From Patagioenas fasciata (taxonomy: Eukaryota > Chordata > Aves > Columbiformes > Columbidae), in the NCBI RefSeq assembly GCF_037038585.1, contig NC_092526.1, positions 36,159,501 through 36,223,500 of the forward strand: DNA of 64,000 nucleotides, given 5' to 3'. The notes beneath the pieces were generated by a model. That model did not search any database. It was not told where the DNA came from and saw nothing but the letters and a program-made list of their open reading frames with translations. This document shows, one piece after another, positions 11,661 to 24,600 of this stretch. Both the position numbers and the translations under genes were made by a program. The stretch's first letter is position 1, and each line of letters begins with the position of its first letter.

Positions 11661-14600
11661 CTAAACTCCAACTTGCATCTGCTGGTGCTGGAGTCACCCG
11701 TGCCTGATTACTTTAATGCTGTTTGCTAGCTATAACCATGTATTGCTGTCCTCACCCCTTCTCCTAAAGTGTGAGCAGCCTGTTGTTCTGCAACTACGAG
11801 TATTTCCTGCTTTTGCTAACAGATGTACTGTTGTTGTTATGTTGCTGATATAGTGCCCAGATGTCTTTCCACTGAGCAGAGGTGTTCGAGGGCTATTTGG
11901 TGTCATGGTGTCCCATGTCGGCTTTGAATTCCACACCCCCTCCCAAATTTCATTAATTCTTCTCTTTCAGCTGTCAGCAGTCATTGCTAAACCCTCAAAC
12001 ACATCTGAGAGAATTTCCAAACTGAGCAGGTGGACCAAGTGTCACATCTCCCTTGCACAGTCCTCTGCCTTGGTGCTGGGCTCCAACCCTGGCTGTTCCA
12101 GTCATCTCTAGTGGTTTTAACTCTCCAGTGGAGGAAATGGCTCCTGCAAGCTTGTCCAAGAACATCTTGCACCTCTGAGCTTGCTACTTTTTCAAAGGAC
12201 GGTTCCTGCCAGAACAACCCTTGGCTTGGAATGTGAAAGAGCATTAATGTTTAAAAAAAATCTCAGCCCAAGCTGACAGTGGCCTGACCACACAAGAGAA
12301 AGGGAACTGCAGCTCTTGAGGGAGAAAAATAAATCCATTTGCACGTTGGACTTCTGCAAAATCAACAGATGGCATTACTTTGCAAAAAGCAGAACCCAGC
12401 AGATGAGGATCTAGCAAAGAAACAGTGCAATGTCTGCACACAAAGGGGGGAAGCTCAGAGGCGGGTTGAGCTCTGAGTCAACTCTAGGAACAGAAGTGAC
12501 ACCAAACCTGTTGTCCCTGCTGCTGATCAGGCCAGCATGCTGCATAGTGTCTTTAGAAGGTCCTTGCTTTTGCTCAGATATTGTCGTCTTCCTGTGGGGT
12601 CAATGGGTAGAGTTACTTGAGCTAATTAGTGAAGCATAACAGACATGCTGAGCTGGACTCTTCTGAGATGCTCTCTGAGTTACAGTGATCCCACATGGTT
12701 CAGTTCATCCCCAGAGGGAGTTCAGCTGCATTTTGCCAGGCCAACTTCACCTCTGTATAGAAGCCTCTGCAGACACAGGCTTCTCTTCTGCCTCTGGAGA
12801 GGGAGGGAGGCTTCACGAGTTTGATCCTGGGGTTTGCAGATTTGCTCCTGCCCTTTAAGTATTTGCCTCCAGTTAATTTTGGAGTTGTTTTCCCAAGGTG
12901 TCCGTATGCCTGACAGCAGCTGACCTGGGGATGTTTTTCCCAATGCGGTCAGGAAGGAAGCAGTCCTGGGAGTGTGATAGGGTACGGATGGTGCAAAGGG
13001 ACTGGGCAGCCTCTGGCAGGAAGACAGTTCCTGCAGTGAAGGAGGCTCTGAAGAAAGGTGGAAGAGAAGACAGACAAGACTGTGGCAAGCTGGAAGAGGA
13101 ACAGGCCAAGCATTCTATGCGCTGGCTGTGGAGGTAATCTCGTAGTTAGTTTAGACTCCAGCTGGGAAGCAGCTCTGATCCCAGTTTTTGCAATATCCTG
13201 CCAACCCCTTGCTCCAAATCTGCTCTCGCTGGCCCTCAGCGAGGCAGACCACGTGGTGAGAAGCTGCCAGCATCAATTGAGGTGAAAGACCTGTGCACTG
13301 CTCCATGCTGCTGGGTGTGAATTTTGTGCCTTGCTGCCCATCTCAGAGCTCCTGGGAAGAGGCTGTGGGACCTGGGTTTTGTTTTGTTTTTCCATGATAT
13401 GCAGATTCAAAGACAGAAATGGAGCAGTTAGATCCATGCTTCCTGATGCTGAGGAGATCCTCACTCCCCAAAACCATCTTGCACAAACATGGGAGATCCT
13501 TCTCATGGGAAATGCTCCTTACCAGAATGGACATCAAAAATAGACAGCGTTTTAGGGCTTTCTTGTGCTGATAATACGTGTGGTGGAGCTGGTTCACTTT
13601 CTGAATCTATGTGAACACAAGCAAAATCCAACCTCCTTGTCTCTGTGTGTCACTGAGGTTCCTTTGCACACAAGCTGTTCAGAGGGGTCTAGCATCACTA
13701 ATGAAATGCAGACTGGGTGGCATTTGGGCACCTTCTGCTTGCTTTTGGTCTGTGCCCTGGAAATACATGAGAAGGGTGAGAAGAAGCTGAAATTTGAGCT
13801 CCTCCCTGCCCATCAGCAGTGGTGGCTGTTCCTTCAGCACTGTTTCTGTACCATCATTAGGTCTGGAGTAAATTACAAGCTACTGGTGGGATTTCACAGT
13901 CATGGATCATATCTCCTGGGCACACTGGCTACTTGCTCGAAGCATGTTTTGGGGGGCACTTGGCCCCACTGATTTCCTCAGTGATGCTCCTCAAGCAGCA
14001 AGACCAGATCCCACAGGACTTGAATCCTTGCCCAGTTTCAGCTGTATCTAGCTTTGATTTGGTGGGTTCTCAGAGCTGAAACACTCTTTGGACTTCGGTT
14101 TGCTTCTGTGTTTTCAGGATGAAAAAGTAAAACTCATGTGTTTGGGTGTGTTAAAGAGAGGAGGAAAAGAACTTGGTTTAAAGCAAGCTTTGCCTTCCTA
14201 GCCAAGTTCTTTAAGCAAGATAAGTCTCTATGTTCCTTGAAGTACATTAAGTGTGGCTCCAGGGGGCCATTGTGGAGATGCAGCACTGTAAAAATGCAGA
14301 TTTCATGGAAAGCCTTATGCACTGTGACAATTTAAAGTACCCCCGAAGGGCGTACACTCAGGCAGAAGCACACTTTATTTGAAGCATATTATGAATGAGA
14401 CAGCAGAACAATTTGTTTGCTGAAGATGGGCAGCGGATCAATTAAGCAGAGCAGAGGGCACAGAGCAAGTCAATTTGCGAAAGGGCAAAACACAGAGGTG
14501 GTGGCTACATCCTGTCTGGCTTCCAGAGTGTTCCTGTCATTTCTGCTGAGATGGGGTTGAGGTGCTGGGCTTCAGGATCCCAAGCTTGGGGCATCTATGC

Positions 14601-15184
14601 TTGCACATGGAGAGTTGCCTTTCCTGAGGAAAGGTCTCACGGTTTTGTGGTGAGGTACCAAGCTTTGGGCGCCCTTCCAAGTGCACTGGGGCATCCCCTT
14701 GTCTCTGCTCTTCCTCCTGGTTATCATTGTACTGTGAGTCAGCTGCTACAACCCAGGACCTGCTCTCCAGGTGGTAGTAGCTCACTTGGGGCATTGTCTG
14801 CATGTAAATACTGGGAAACCAAGGAATGGTGCAAGCACATCGTTTTGTCTGGGCTTGGTGGGGTTTTTTGTTGTGTTTTTTGTTTGTTTTGGTTGGTGAA
14901 GTGAAGAGGCTGGCTGCATGGGACATGGGATTTTAGCTTATGTTCTTTTTGAGAAGGTGGGAATTTCCTTTGCTAAGGTAGAAGGCAAAGTGCTCAGAAC
15001 TACAAGATCTTATTGGATGACAAAACCAAATTTTTTAAATAAGAAAGTCAAATACCTGAAATCTTCCATCCATTTTTTTTTTTTCTCCCATGGCCTATTT
15101 GAAAGTAGCTAGGAAAAAAAAAAAAAAATTAAGGTCCTTCAGCCCAGCTGCTTAAAATTCTTTGGGTGTGCAAGTTTTTGTGCT
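11661..15184. other. Intergenic stretch, no gene recognised
   Basis: No frame longer than about 135 codons and no protein-like segment flanked by splice sites was seen. Poly-T at about 15068 and poly-A at about 15113 are simple tracts. Nothing else can be supported. Confidence 0.55.
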
Positions 15185-15595
15185 GACTCTGTGTGCAACC
15201 TAGAATGGCCTCGCAGCTCTTCGTGTATGGGCAGCACGAACATTACAGCTCAGTCAGGGCCAGCCAACCTGAACTGACCAAAGGGATATTCCATCCCATA
15301 TCTTGTCATGCCCAGCAATAAAAGCTCAAGGAAATGAGGAGAAAAGGAGGACATTTGTGTTTATGGTGTTTGTCTTTCCAAGCAACCAGTACACTAAGAC
15401 CCTGCTTCCCAACTCCTCTTTTAGCTTTGCTTGCACATGCAGCTTTTGTTCTCCCTGTGAAACTATCATTACTTCAGTCCACAAGTCTTCTCAAGTTTCT
15501 TCTATTTTCCTCCTGTCCTGTGAAAGACAGGAATGAGCAAAAGGCTGGGCAAGTGTCTGGCTGCTAGTAGTGGTCAACGCACCACACTCGGTTTC
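15185..15595 (+). mobile_element. Fossil solo LTR of an avian endogenous retrovirus, sense orientation
   Basis: Recognised by a series of landmarks typical of a very common bird LTR type: GACCAAAGGGATATTCCAT in the U3 part, the AATAAAAGCT box, TTTATGGTGTTTGTCTTTCC, a CTTTGCTTGC segment, and a TGAAACTATC...CTTCAGTCCACAAG tail. No internal retroviral region is seen beside it, so it is read as a solo LTR, old and degraded. The ends are approximate. A CR1 scrap begins a few bases past its 3' edge. Confidence 0.75.
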
Positions 15596-15602
15596 ACGTA
15601 GT

Positions 15603-15720
15603 AGAATTATAGAATAATTTTGGTTAGAAGAGACCCTGAAGATCATCAAATCCAACCACAATCTACCTCTAGCACTAAACCATGTCCCTATGTCTGTCTT
15701 GGCATTGTCTTCCATGGAGG
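15603..15720 (-). mobile_element. CR1 LINE 3' fragment, antisense
   Basis: ATTATAGAATAATTTTGGTT, followed by AGACCCTGAAGATCATCAAA and CACTAAACCATGTCCCTA, matches the complement of another CR1 subfamily end than the copy at 0.8 kb. It is only about 120 bp long. Confidence 0.8.
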
Positions 15721-18483
15721 GGAGTATGTGACTTAGTCTTCTTAGGAGTGTAGTATCCATCGCTAAGCCTGTTGTTTTCCACGAGTGAAATGTGTCCTGT
15801 GTGTGCTGAGGAAGTCACGTCATTAGGAACCACAGCATTACCAGCGTGAACCAGGCAAAAGCAGGGCTTTCCAGCAGTCCTGCTCTGTGTTACTGAGTCT
15901 GTGAGCCAGAGAAGCTGCCCCAGCTCTTATGAGCCACTCACTCAAGTATCTGCTTCCTGGGATTTGAGCTGACAATCTGCCCAAAGGAACCCAGCCAACA
16001 AGGGATCTGCCTGGGCAACACAAGGTTTGCTTTTCCTTTCACCCAGATACTATTCCCCCTTTCCCTAAGGGCAGGGCTTGCTTTGGTGCAAAGAGGGCTA
16101 GCTAGGACAGACCCAGAGCAATATGCATGCAATAGGCTGCTGAAGGTATCTTTCCCCACACTTACCAATTACACCTGAGGTGTTCTGCTGTCTGGTTAAA
16201 CGTAGCATGTTGTGAGGCCTGGTACTGTTGCATTCCCACTCCATGAGAGTGCAGCTCCCCTTGCAGATCACTCCATCGATGTGATAACAGAGTCATCACA
16301 TTATACTTCGTTCTTACGTTTAGTTTGGCTACTCTGAGATTTCAGTCCCTAAAACTCCTGCTGTCCTCCCCAGTGGCTGAGCATCCCCAGCCCCAGTGAC
16401 TGGCTGTGAGCTGGTATATGGAGGCATTTTAACCCTTGGTCTCCTGATCTGTACCAAGATCTCTGTGGTCACCACTTCCAAATTTTTCAACCACTTGTTT
16501 AATGTGTACTCTCAAAACGCCTCTGCTGAGTAAGCCCAAAACTCCTCCGGAAGTAAAAGAGAGAAAGCTGCTGATAACCTTCTAGGGTCCTTGGTTTTTC
16601 CCACAAGTTTCCCCTCCATCCTGGTCTTAGAAATCAGCAATCTGTGGGCTTCAGCTCAGACCTGAAATGCAGACAGCACAGCAGCTGTAGTAACAGCCTT
16701 TCCTCTGTGTAAGTAAACTGGATATCACTTAACGAGCCACAGCACTTAATGAATTGTGACATGGTCAAGTCTCTTTGTCTAAACTGAACCCTGGGCAAAC
16801 AGCTGCCAGAGGCAATTACAAACTCTGTTTTTTATTAATAACCTTGTCAGCAGGCTGGTTGTTCTGCTTGTTTGGGTTTTGTTGCAGTCTGTCCTGACAC
16901 ATGGTGACGTTGATGGCAGTGATGCCAGACATTGCCCTGTGAGGAGGGGGAGATGGAATCCTCACCTGGCCAGACATGTGGGGACACCATGCGGAGTCTC
17001 CTCTTTGTGCCACGTGTTGCTCTGGTCTTGCACTTCTCTGCATGGTGCCTGTGGCTCAGTTCTGCCCAAGAACCACAACTAGGGGCATGGGCTGTCCAAC
17101 AGCCATGAAGCACCTCATTGCTAGCTCCCCCCTGTTCTGAGACTCTCTTGGGGAGCGTGGTGAGGTGATGCTGTGGGACCAGCGTGAGATGCAGGCTCTG
17201 CCTGCCAACAGCAGAGCCGTACTCCAGCAGAGTAGGGAGAGAAGGGAGAGAAAGCCACACGAGGTGGAAAACGGAGAGGAGGCTGTGGAGGGGGAGCTGT
17301 GGCCCATCAGTAAAATGCACACAGAAAATAGCATAATGAAACAGGTTGTTTCATTGCAAAACACCTTGCTGGAAAAAGAAAGGCAGATGTACCCAGAGCA
17401 GAGGCAAATGCACTTGACCTTCTGATAATTTTATATCAGGCTATGTGCAACTCTAACTTCTATCAAACACCTCTTTATTTTCTTTCCTTCCTTGGTCTAA
17501 CCTCTGGGGAAAGGGCACATCTAAAAGCCCCACAGTTCTCTCAGAGAATTAAAGCTGTGTTGCTTCCTTACTAACCTTCTTTACTTGCCATTAGGCAGCA
17601 CAGTGATAAGTTAAACTCAGCAGCTCTCCGGATTTGATGACAAAGGTAAGAATACAGACGATGATTTGCCCTAGAGACTGCATCCCTTGGAGATGCTGGG
17701 AAGCAGGACATGCACTGACAAGCCAGTTATCTTCTCAGACACCAGCCACATCCAGTGCACACGTGGGAACCAGGCTGAACTGCTTGCATTTTATACACCA
17801 AAGAGATGTGTGCAGGATCTACCCATAGGCAGATCCCTGTCTGCGTCAGGTGGACCACAGAGGGCTATTCAGATGTTAGGGGCCATGAAGAACAAGACAG
17901 TCTCACAAAGCTTGTCCATGCAGGTCTAAAGGGCAAGGCTGCATCTTGGTGACCTCCTACAAGAATGTAGCAGAGAGCTCCTAAGTACCAACATGGTAAC
18001 ACGTTTGATGTCAGAAAGTTATGGACGTGTTCCCTGTAGTGCACCAATGCTGACTCACATATTAACAAGCAAGTGCTAAATCAGGCATGTCTAATTTTGG
18101 TTCTTTAAACGTAATCAAAAGTCAGACTTTACTGTAGTTAAAAGTGCATCACTGTGATTTTCTGAACGCTTCACTTCCATTTGACCTGATCTTGATGTGA
18201 TTGTGTGGCTGTGGTACTTTGATATCTGCTTGGATTATTTGAAAATTAAGCATTTTGCTGCATTTCAACCGTACTTTGGGAGAAAGCTTGTTCTGGGAAT
18301 GGCAGGTGCATTCTCTCTCATGCCCTGCCTTATCTGTTTAGCAGGGAAAACTCTGATTTGCAACCAACACTTTGCTCTCAGTGTTTGGAAGAGATATACA
18401 TGCAGGACTGGCAGGGCTAGTCAACATTAACCTGTAAAAAATTCAGAGGGGGAACTAGATGTCAAGTGCAATAAATGTTCAGG
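15721..18483. other. Intergenic stretch, no gene recognised
   Basis: Short frames only, including an 86-codon + strand frame at 17165-17425 that has no family resemblance or splice context. No transposon or RNA gene was recognised. The repeat-built MROH island begins at its right end. Confidence 0.55.
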
Positions 18484-20044
18484 GAAGTTTCTTGTTTCCA
18501 GGGAAAATGCTGCCATTTTTGACAAAATCAAAATTAAAGGAAGGTGGTTTATGGCTCTCCAGAATTTGGAGTTTATTTTTTACCTCTTCTGCATCCTATG
18601 CTGTACACATTATGTTTTCACAATCTACAGGTTTTTATCCTTTGTTTCTGCACAAGTGTTCCTCCCAGCTCTAGGACATGTCCCCGTGCTCTTCCTGTGT
18701 TTTCCTTGTACTGTTTCCTAGAGTCTTTTTTTTGAAGAGATGTGTTTGAAACCCTGAGTAATGCATCTTTGTGCCTGTGTAGTAAGCACTGAGCCCAAGT
18801 GATTTAAAGCAAAGATGGCTGGAGCGCTCTGCCTCTCTGGGGCTGGGATGTCAGGGGGGTTGGTTGCTGCAGGAAGGCTGTTTACCCTGCGTTGTTCCTA
18901 AATTGCAGTGGAGGCACAAGGCATGGTGTACCCAGGGTGTACCCATGCTTGAGGGTTCATCAGTCTCAGTCTGAGAAATCTGAGCACTGATCAAGGAGAG
19001 CAGCACAGAGTTTGATAGTCGTTGTTTGCTTTTTCCCCATGATCTTTTGCCCTGAGGCAAAGCTCTTTCAGGCCCCAAAACCCCCATCTCCCTGGGACTG
19101 TAGTCAGTCTCCAGCGCTATATGCCAGTCATATGGCTTTGCTAGAAAATCTCACCAAAATGTCACCTTTACTATACGGGATTAATTGCTTCAGTTGCACC
19201 TACCCCTCTGGAGCCATGGGTTTGGAAATAGCTACATGCTCCCTGATGTTGTTCTGGAAGAGCCTTGAATGTTTTGACAAGCTCATGGATAAAACATGGG
19301 GTTCCATGAAGCACAGGAGCTATTCCTCAGAGGCTTCCTATGGGGAAATGAGATGCCTTGGGGTTTGCTGGATCTTTAAGATCGCAGCCAGAAGGGGCAC
19401 CCCTAAGCAGTGCCAGTGTGAGCGCTGTAGCCTGGTGCTGGTGGTGGGGACAGCGGATGTGGGAATTGGGAGAAATGAATCTAGATGGATAAACGTGTGT
19501 TGGCCAGCAGACGGCACTGCACGTTGCCCAGAGCAATGGTGAATTGCTCCAGTGTGCCACCATGGTCAAAATACAGGCAGAGCTGAACTCCAGATGCAGT
19601 GGAGGAGAGAAAGACAGGGACAGGAAGAGGACAAAGGCTCTTCCTACACTTCTCAGAGCAACATCCTACAGAAGAAAAACAGTGAGGCTGAAGGAAAGCC
19701 TAGATATCTAGATAACTCACTGCAGCCGTGTTCCTTTGGCTGAGCTGGGCCACAGGGGAGTGGCTGCAGCTGCCTGGGGCCCATCCCACCCCCTGGGGAC
19801 ATCCCTGGGGGAAGAGGGGACAGGGCTGTTCCCCACTGCTGCAGAGGCCCTCCCCAACCCCGCACCCCGCTCCCTGAAAGCCCCAGGAACTCCTAGAGGG
19901 AGACACCAATATGGTCATGCACACGCCTCTTGGCCAACAGACAAGGCCAGTCACCAATCAAATGCCTTGGCTGAGAGAAGTCTCTGGAACACTACCATAA
20001 ATGATCAGAGCTCAGCTTCAACTTAGGTTATAAACCACTTAGCT
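18484..20044 (+). repeat. Left X-Y module of the MROH island
   Basis: Two joined segments. X (18484 to about 19078) starts near TTCCAGGGAAAATGCTGCC and recurs before both MROH genes and after the second. Y (about 19079-20044) recurs only once more, at about 36030-37004, roughly 16.96 kb to the right and about 99 per cent alike by eye. The first 250 bases of this X are clearly more diverged from the other X copies than the rest. A 176-codon frame at 19012-19542 crosses X into Y, but the right-hand copy is cut to 155 codons and no family is recognised. Confidence 0.8.
19741..19840 (+). pseudogene. Decayed MROH intron-1 sequence in the left Y module
   Basis: TGAGCTGGGCCACAGGGGAG, then GTGGCTGCAGCTGCCTGGG and GAGGGGACAGGGCTGTTCCC, parallels the start of MROH intron 1 in the intact genes (about 21790-21890), with many substitutions. 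No exon can be read with confidence next to it. It is taken as a relic of an older MROH paralogue whose coding part is lost. Confidence 0.6.
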
Positions 20045-20391
20045 CTTTGGATCTCCTGCTGGAGCCTTTAGTGCTTCCAACAAAGCTTGTGGGCACAGCC
20101 TGGAGCTGTAGGGATCCCTGAAAAACTTGTCCTTGGAGATTTCCACAAACACTCTCCTGGCTGTGACCTGCCATTTGTGCCTCTTTAGCCGGCTCCTGTG
20201 GAGCTCCTTTAGTGCTGGGTCACTGTGGATTTCTGGGTGGGGGAGGCCGCGTGGATGGGGGGCAGACTTGTGGGGATCCCTGAAAAACTTGTCCTGGGAG
20301 ATGTCCACAAACACTCTTCCAGCCATGACCTGCCATTTGTTTCTTGCTGACGGGATTGTTGAGGGGTCTGAGTTGCCTCTTTAACTGGCTC
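20045..20391 (+). repeat. Two truncated Z modules in a row
   Basis: Two copies of the Z core, GATCCCTGAAAAACTTGTCC, lie 160 bp apart (20113 and 20275). The first has the 5' half, with GCCTTTAGTGCTTCCAACAA, and the ending typical of the Z before each MROH gene; the second is the 3' part of the Z type found after each MROH gene. The left edge of the 7.5-kb tandem unit falls in the second copy. An open - strand frame at 20039-20326 runs through both, showing the Z core twice as a peptide (FVDISQDKFFRDP, FVEISKDKFFRDP). Confidence 0.75.
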
Positions 20392-21066
20392 CAGTTTCCT
20401 GTTTCCAGGAAAAATGCTGCCATTTTTGTCAAAATCAGCGTTTAAAATCTATTTTGTTTTTCAAAGGGAGCTGTTACAGCATTCCCTCTAGATTGAAATT
20501 TATTTTTGATCTCTTCTATGCTCTACACATTATGTTTTCACAATCTACAGGTTTTTATCCTTTGTTTCTGCACAAGTGTTTCTCCCAGCTCTAGGAGATG
20601 TCCCCGTGCTCTTCCTGTGTTTCCTTGTACTGTTTCCCAGAGTCTTTTTTTGAAGAGATGTGTTTGAAACCCTGAGTAAATGCATCATTGTGCCTGCGTA
20701 GTAAGCACTGGGCCCAAGTGATTTAAAGCAAAGATGGCTGGAGCGCTCTGCCTCTCTGGGGCTGGGATGTCAGGGGGGTTGGTTGCTGCAGGAAGGTTGT
20801 TTACCCTGCATTGTTCCGCAATTGCAGTGGAGGTACAAGGCATGGTGTACCCAGGGTGTACCCATGCCCGGGGGTTCATCAGTCTCAGTCTGAGAAATCT
20901 GAGCACTGATCTAGGAGAGCAGCACAGGTGTTTGATAGTGGTTGTTTGCTTTTTCCCCATGATCTTTTGCCCTGAGGTAAAGCTCTTTCAGGCCCCAAAC
21001 CCACCCGTCGTGGTGTCCCGTGAAGCACGGGAGCTACTCCTATAGTTCTTTCGCCCGTCTTTCTCC

Positions 21067-21390
21067 AACAAGTGGGTCTTGCTTTGGTCCCCAGTGTCCC
21101 CAGGGCATGGGAGAAGCCTACAAAAATGGTATTTGTGCTCAGCAACAGTCACCCAGGCATGCAGTGTGGTAGGAAAAGTGACCAGACACCACTTTGCACC
21201 TGGTTCTTCTGCTGAAGCCTTTAATGCTTCTAACAAGACCAGAATCCAGAGCTGTGGGGATCCCTGGAAAACTTGTCCTTGGAGATGTCTACACACACTC
21301 TTCCTGCTGTGAACTGCCATTTGTGCCTCTTCAGCCGGCCCCTGTGGAGCTCCTTCCATGCTGTGTCACTGTGGGGTGGGTTTGCTGGGC
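21067..21390 (+). repeat. Z module upstream of MROH copy A
   Basis: It runs from AAGTGGGTCTTGCTTTGGTC through AGGCATGCAGTGTGGTAGG, GCCTTTAATGCTTCTAACAA and GATCCCTGGAAAACTTGTCC to the CTGTGTCACTGTGG end. It is paired with a diverged direct copy after the gene (27583-27900), so each MROH gene is bracketed by Z in direct orientation. Confidence 0.82.
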
Positions 21391-21620
21391 TGAGGGAGCC
21401 CTAGGGCACATGCCTGTGGCACCGTGTCACAGAGCCCTTTGTGACCCGCCGTGATAAGGGTGGTGGTGGCACAGCAACCACCTCACTGTGCCCGGAGGAC
21501 ACGACGGGACAGGACAGGACCGAGTGGAGCTGCCAGGAGCCCCTGTGCAGACACCTTGTTCCCTGTTGATCCGTGTCTAACGTCTACAACGCTTTGCCTA
21601 CACGTCTCCTATCCCTGCAG
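21391..21620 (+). promoter_or_regulatory. Putative promoter / 5' UTR region of MROH copy A
   Basis: This is the unique sequence between the Z module and the exon with the ATG. It has a perfect 6-bp inverted repeat, GTCACA and TGTGAC, with an 8-base spacer at 21426-21445, then GACACGACGGGACAGGACAG at about 21498. A strong acceptor (CTATCCCTGCAG) at 21609-21620 shows that a non-coding 5' exon probably lies here or in the Z module; its donor was not fixed. No TATA box is evident. Promoter activity is inferred from position. Confidence 0.45.
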
Positions 21621-21650
21621 CAGGAGCCCTTGAGGCCAGACAGCAGCGGG

Positions 21651-24600
21651 ATGGCGTGGAGACCCCCATTCACACCCAGGGTGGTCTGGCTGAGCAATAA
21701 GAGTGAGGATGAGGAGGAGAAGGGCGCTGAGGCCGCCCCACCATTGCAGCATGAGGAGGTGCAGGAGCTCCAGCTGCTGCAGGCAGGTCAGTGGCCGGGC
21801 TGGGCCGCAGGGCGAGTGGCTGCAGCCTGCTGGGACCCATCCCCGTGGATATCCCCAGGGAAAGAGGGGATGAGGGGACAGGGCTGTTCCCCACACTGGG
21901 GTCTGGCCACGCTCCATCCATGGGCACTCCCAGCCCCATCCTGCGGCCAGAGAGACGGGGGTCAGTGTCCCCACCAGCCCCTGTCACGGGGCTCGGCTGT
22001 GTTCTCCAGCCTCTCCTGCAGCCCCTCAGCTCTGCCCACGCTTGGTCTTTGCCAGATCCCAACTGGGAGCTGCCAGAAGAGATGCAGAAGCAGGAGTACA
22101 CCCATGTCCTGCACAACCCCAGAGCAAAGGTACCTGCAGCCAGCCCTGCTCTCGCTGCCCAGCCAAGCACCGCTGTTGGGCCCTTGGTGTGGCATCCTTC
22201 TCTTCCCTGCCCTTCCTTCTCCCGCAGGTGTATTGGGCGTCCTTCGAGCCTAAAGACCGTGAAGGCTCCACCGTCATGGTCGCTGAGGCCATGACAGAAG
22301 CACTCACCTATGACGCAGAGGCTGGTGCTGCTCTGCTGGATACGCTTGTGGAAAGTGAGGTCTCCACTTTGAAGCAGGTAAATAGCCTGTGGCCAGGGTT
22401 GGAGTCCCCCCAGGGATCCTGTGGCCCCTGAAGCCGGGTCTGCTGGGCTCCCAACAGCCTTCTAGGCCAGCACACTGTGGTGGGAAGGGCAGCACATGTT
22501 GGAGGAAGCCGGGGAAATGTTTTCCCCTGGCAGCACTCCAGCTCTGAGCTGTGCTTCCTCCAGGTGCCCAGGATTGTGCGGTGCATCCACCGGTGGTTCA
22601 CGACCAACACGGATGAGTCTGCCGAGCACAGGCTGGACAACACCCTTGTGGAGCTCACCGACGCGCACCCCCATGATGTGGTGGTGGCCCTGCTGCGCTG
22701 TGCCCCATCGTGCGACCGGTACTGGGAATCCTGCCTTGAGGGCTCCGACCTCCCCAGCCTTTAGAGCCTATTGGTCTGCACAGCCTGTCCCGTGCAGGCT
22801 GGCAGACAAAGAGAGATATTCAGGCCCCTCTGGCCCCTCTGTTGCCCAGCTCTGGCACGTCACCCCAGAGCCCGCTGCCGTGCTCCCCCTGCCCACCAAG
22901 GCACCGCTGCTCAGCCGCCTCCTGCCCGCAGGGGCAGAGCCGCTGGGTGCCGCCTGCGAGGGGCAGCGGGCAGAGCCAGGGCTGGTGGCCAGCCTGGGCC
23001 CGCACGGTTGCCTGGGCCCGCACGGTTGCCTGGGCCCTGGTGCTGTGGCCAAAGCCCCAGTGACACGGATCTCTGTGCCTGCAGAGCCGCTGCAGCCATG
23101 TGGAGGATGATGGTCACCACCAGCATGACCACAAAGAAGGTGTTTCAGGAGCTGCTCTGCGTGCTGGAGGACTGGCCGCTGCACAGCACGTCCACCTCTG
23201 ACGGGGACCAACAGGCCGTCCTTGCCCTGGCTGTGAGTGACCAGACCAGGCCTTTGCTCAGCCCCAGGGTCGCCTCTGCGGGCGGTTCTCTGTCCTCCCC
23301 CGCCACTGCATCTCCCGCGGTGGCTGGAAACCCGGGGAAGGGGCAGGTTCAGGAGCAGCCAGGCCAGGCGCTCCCCTTGTGTCCACGCTCGGGACCAGCC
23401 ACAGGCGTGTTTTGGTACTGAGCGCGGTCTCTCGCTGTTTTGTCTTCTGCAGGCAACCAGGGTTCTGCGGGAGATCCTCCGCGTGCCCAGGTGCCCAAGA
23501 GGGTTGAAGGTGAATTTCCCTCGCCTCCTGTTGGCTCTGCTCTTCCAAGTTTTGTACAGCACAGAGCAGATGTCAGACAAGGTGGATACTTTCTGGAGGG
23601 AATGCCAGGAGGAAGGCGGCCTTCCCACCAGCCCCAGCAGGTGCTCCATCCCAGTCCTCCCAGCCCTCCCATGGCCCTGGGCCTGGAGCCAGGGCTCCCA
23701 GCGTGACCTGGGCTTTGCTCTGCACGCAGGTTTATAGTGCTGACTGTGAAAGCACTGCTCTGCCGCCTGGGCTATAGGCTTGTAGCCTTTGAAGTGGAAC
23801 GTAAGCGTGGCTGGGACACGCTCCTCCACGCTGAGACCCACCACTGCGCAATGGGGCTGCTGGCCAGGTGAGAGCCCCCTTCTCCCTGCTCCCCCTGCCA
23901 CTGGTGCCCTGCAGACAGGGCAGCCCACACAATCCCCTTGGTGCGGGGTGAGAGGGACTGGTCGGCGGTGATGGCCCAGCAGACTGGCAAAGGCTGGGAG
24001 AGCTGGGTGCACAGGAGCAGCCACCTCCCAAAGCGCCGGCGTCCCCTCCCGAGGGCCTGGGCTGACGGCACAGAGTCGAGGTCTGTCTGCAGGCAGCACC
24101 AGCCAGGGCAGCCACCGCGGCAGCAGGATGCGCTGAGGACCGGGGGCAGAGCCTGGGGGACGAGTTCCCATGGGCAGGAAAGGGTTCTCTGAGAAAGGGA
24201 AGGCTTTTGGGTGGGAAGGGTGTTTTTTCCAGTTTCCTCCCCAAAAGGAGCCTGCTGGTGCTGGGCACTGCCTTTCCCCTGGTGAGGGGTATGGAAAAGA
24301 CCCAGGCCTGTGGGAGCAAATGCTGCTGCTGGCTGGAGTGGAGCAGAAAGGGGTCTTTGGCCCTTGAGGGGGACAGGGAGTCCCAGGAGAGGTTTGCCTG
24401 CCGTGCTCATGGCCAATGGTGCCTTCTTCCCCTTGCCAGAGAGTTCCATGGTGTATCAAGACACTTCAATGCCTCTGTGGTGTCCTACCTGGTCGAGCTG
24501 CTCAGCAAGAATGAGCCCCGCTGTGAGCTCCCTGCCATGGCGTTCCTTGTGGAGGTGAGCCTGATGGCGAGCGCTGCCTCGCTGAGCTGCTTCCCACCAC

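Noticed and set aside
19012-19542. 176-codon + strand frame in the left X-Y module
   Set aside because: The right copy ends earlier, the frame straddles two separate repeat modules, and no family or splice context is visible.
20039-20326. 95-codon - strand frame through two Z cores
   Set aside because: The repeated peptide is a by-product of the repeated DNA; Z copies elsewhere do not keep the frame open over the same length.
22564-22763. Reading MROH exon 4 on to a TAG as a short protein ending
   Set aside because: A good donor (GACCG/GTACTG) before it joins in phase to the next exon, which continues the MROH family sequence.
22768-24459. 563-codon open frame on the - strand, repeated at 30286-31977
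   Set aside because: It overlaps four MROH exons and their introns on the other strand in very G/C-rich sequence, where stops are rare. It has no recognisable domain, and its presence in both units follows from the duplication.
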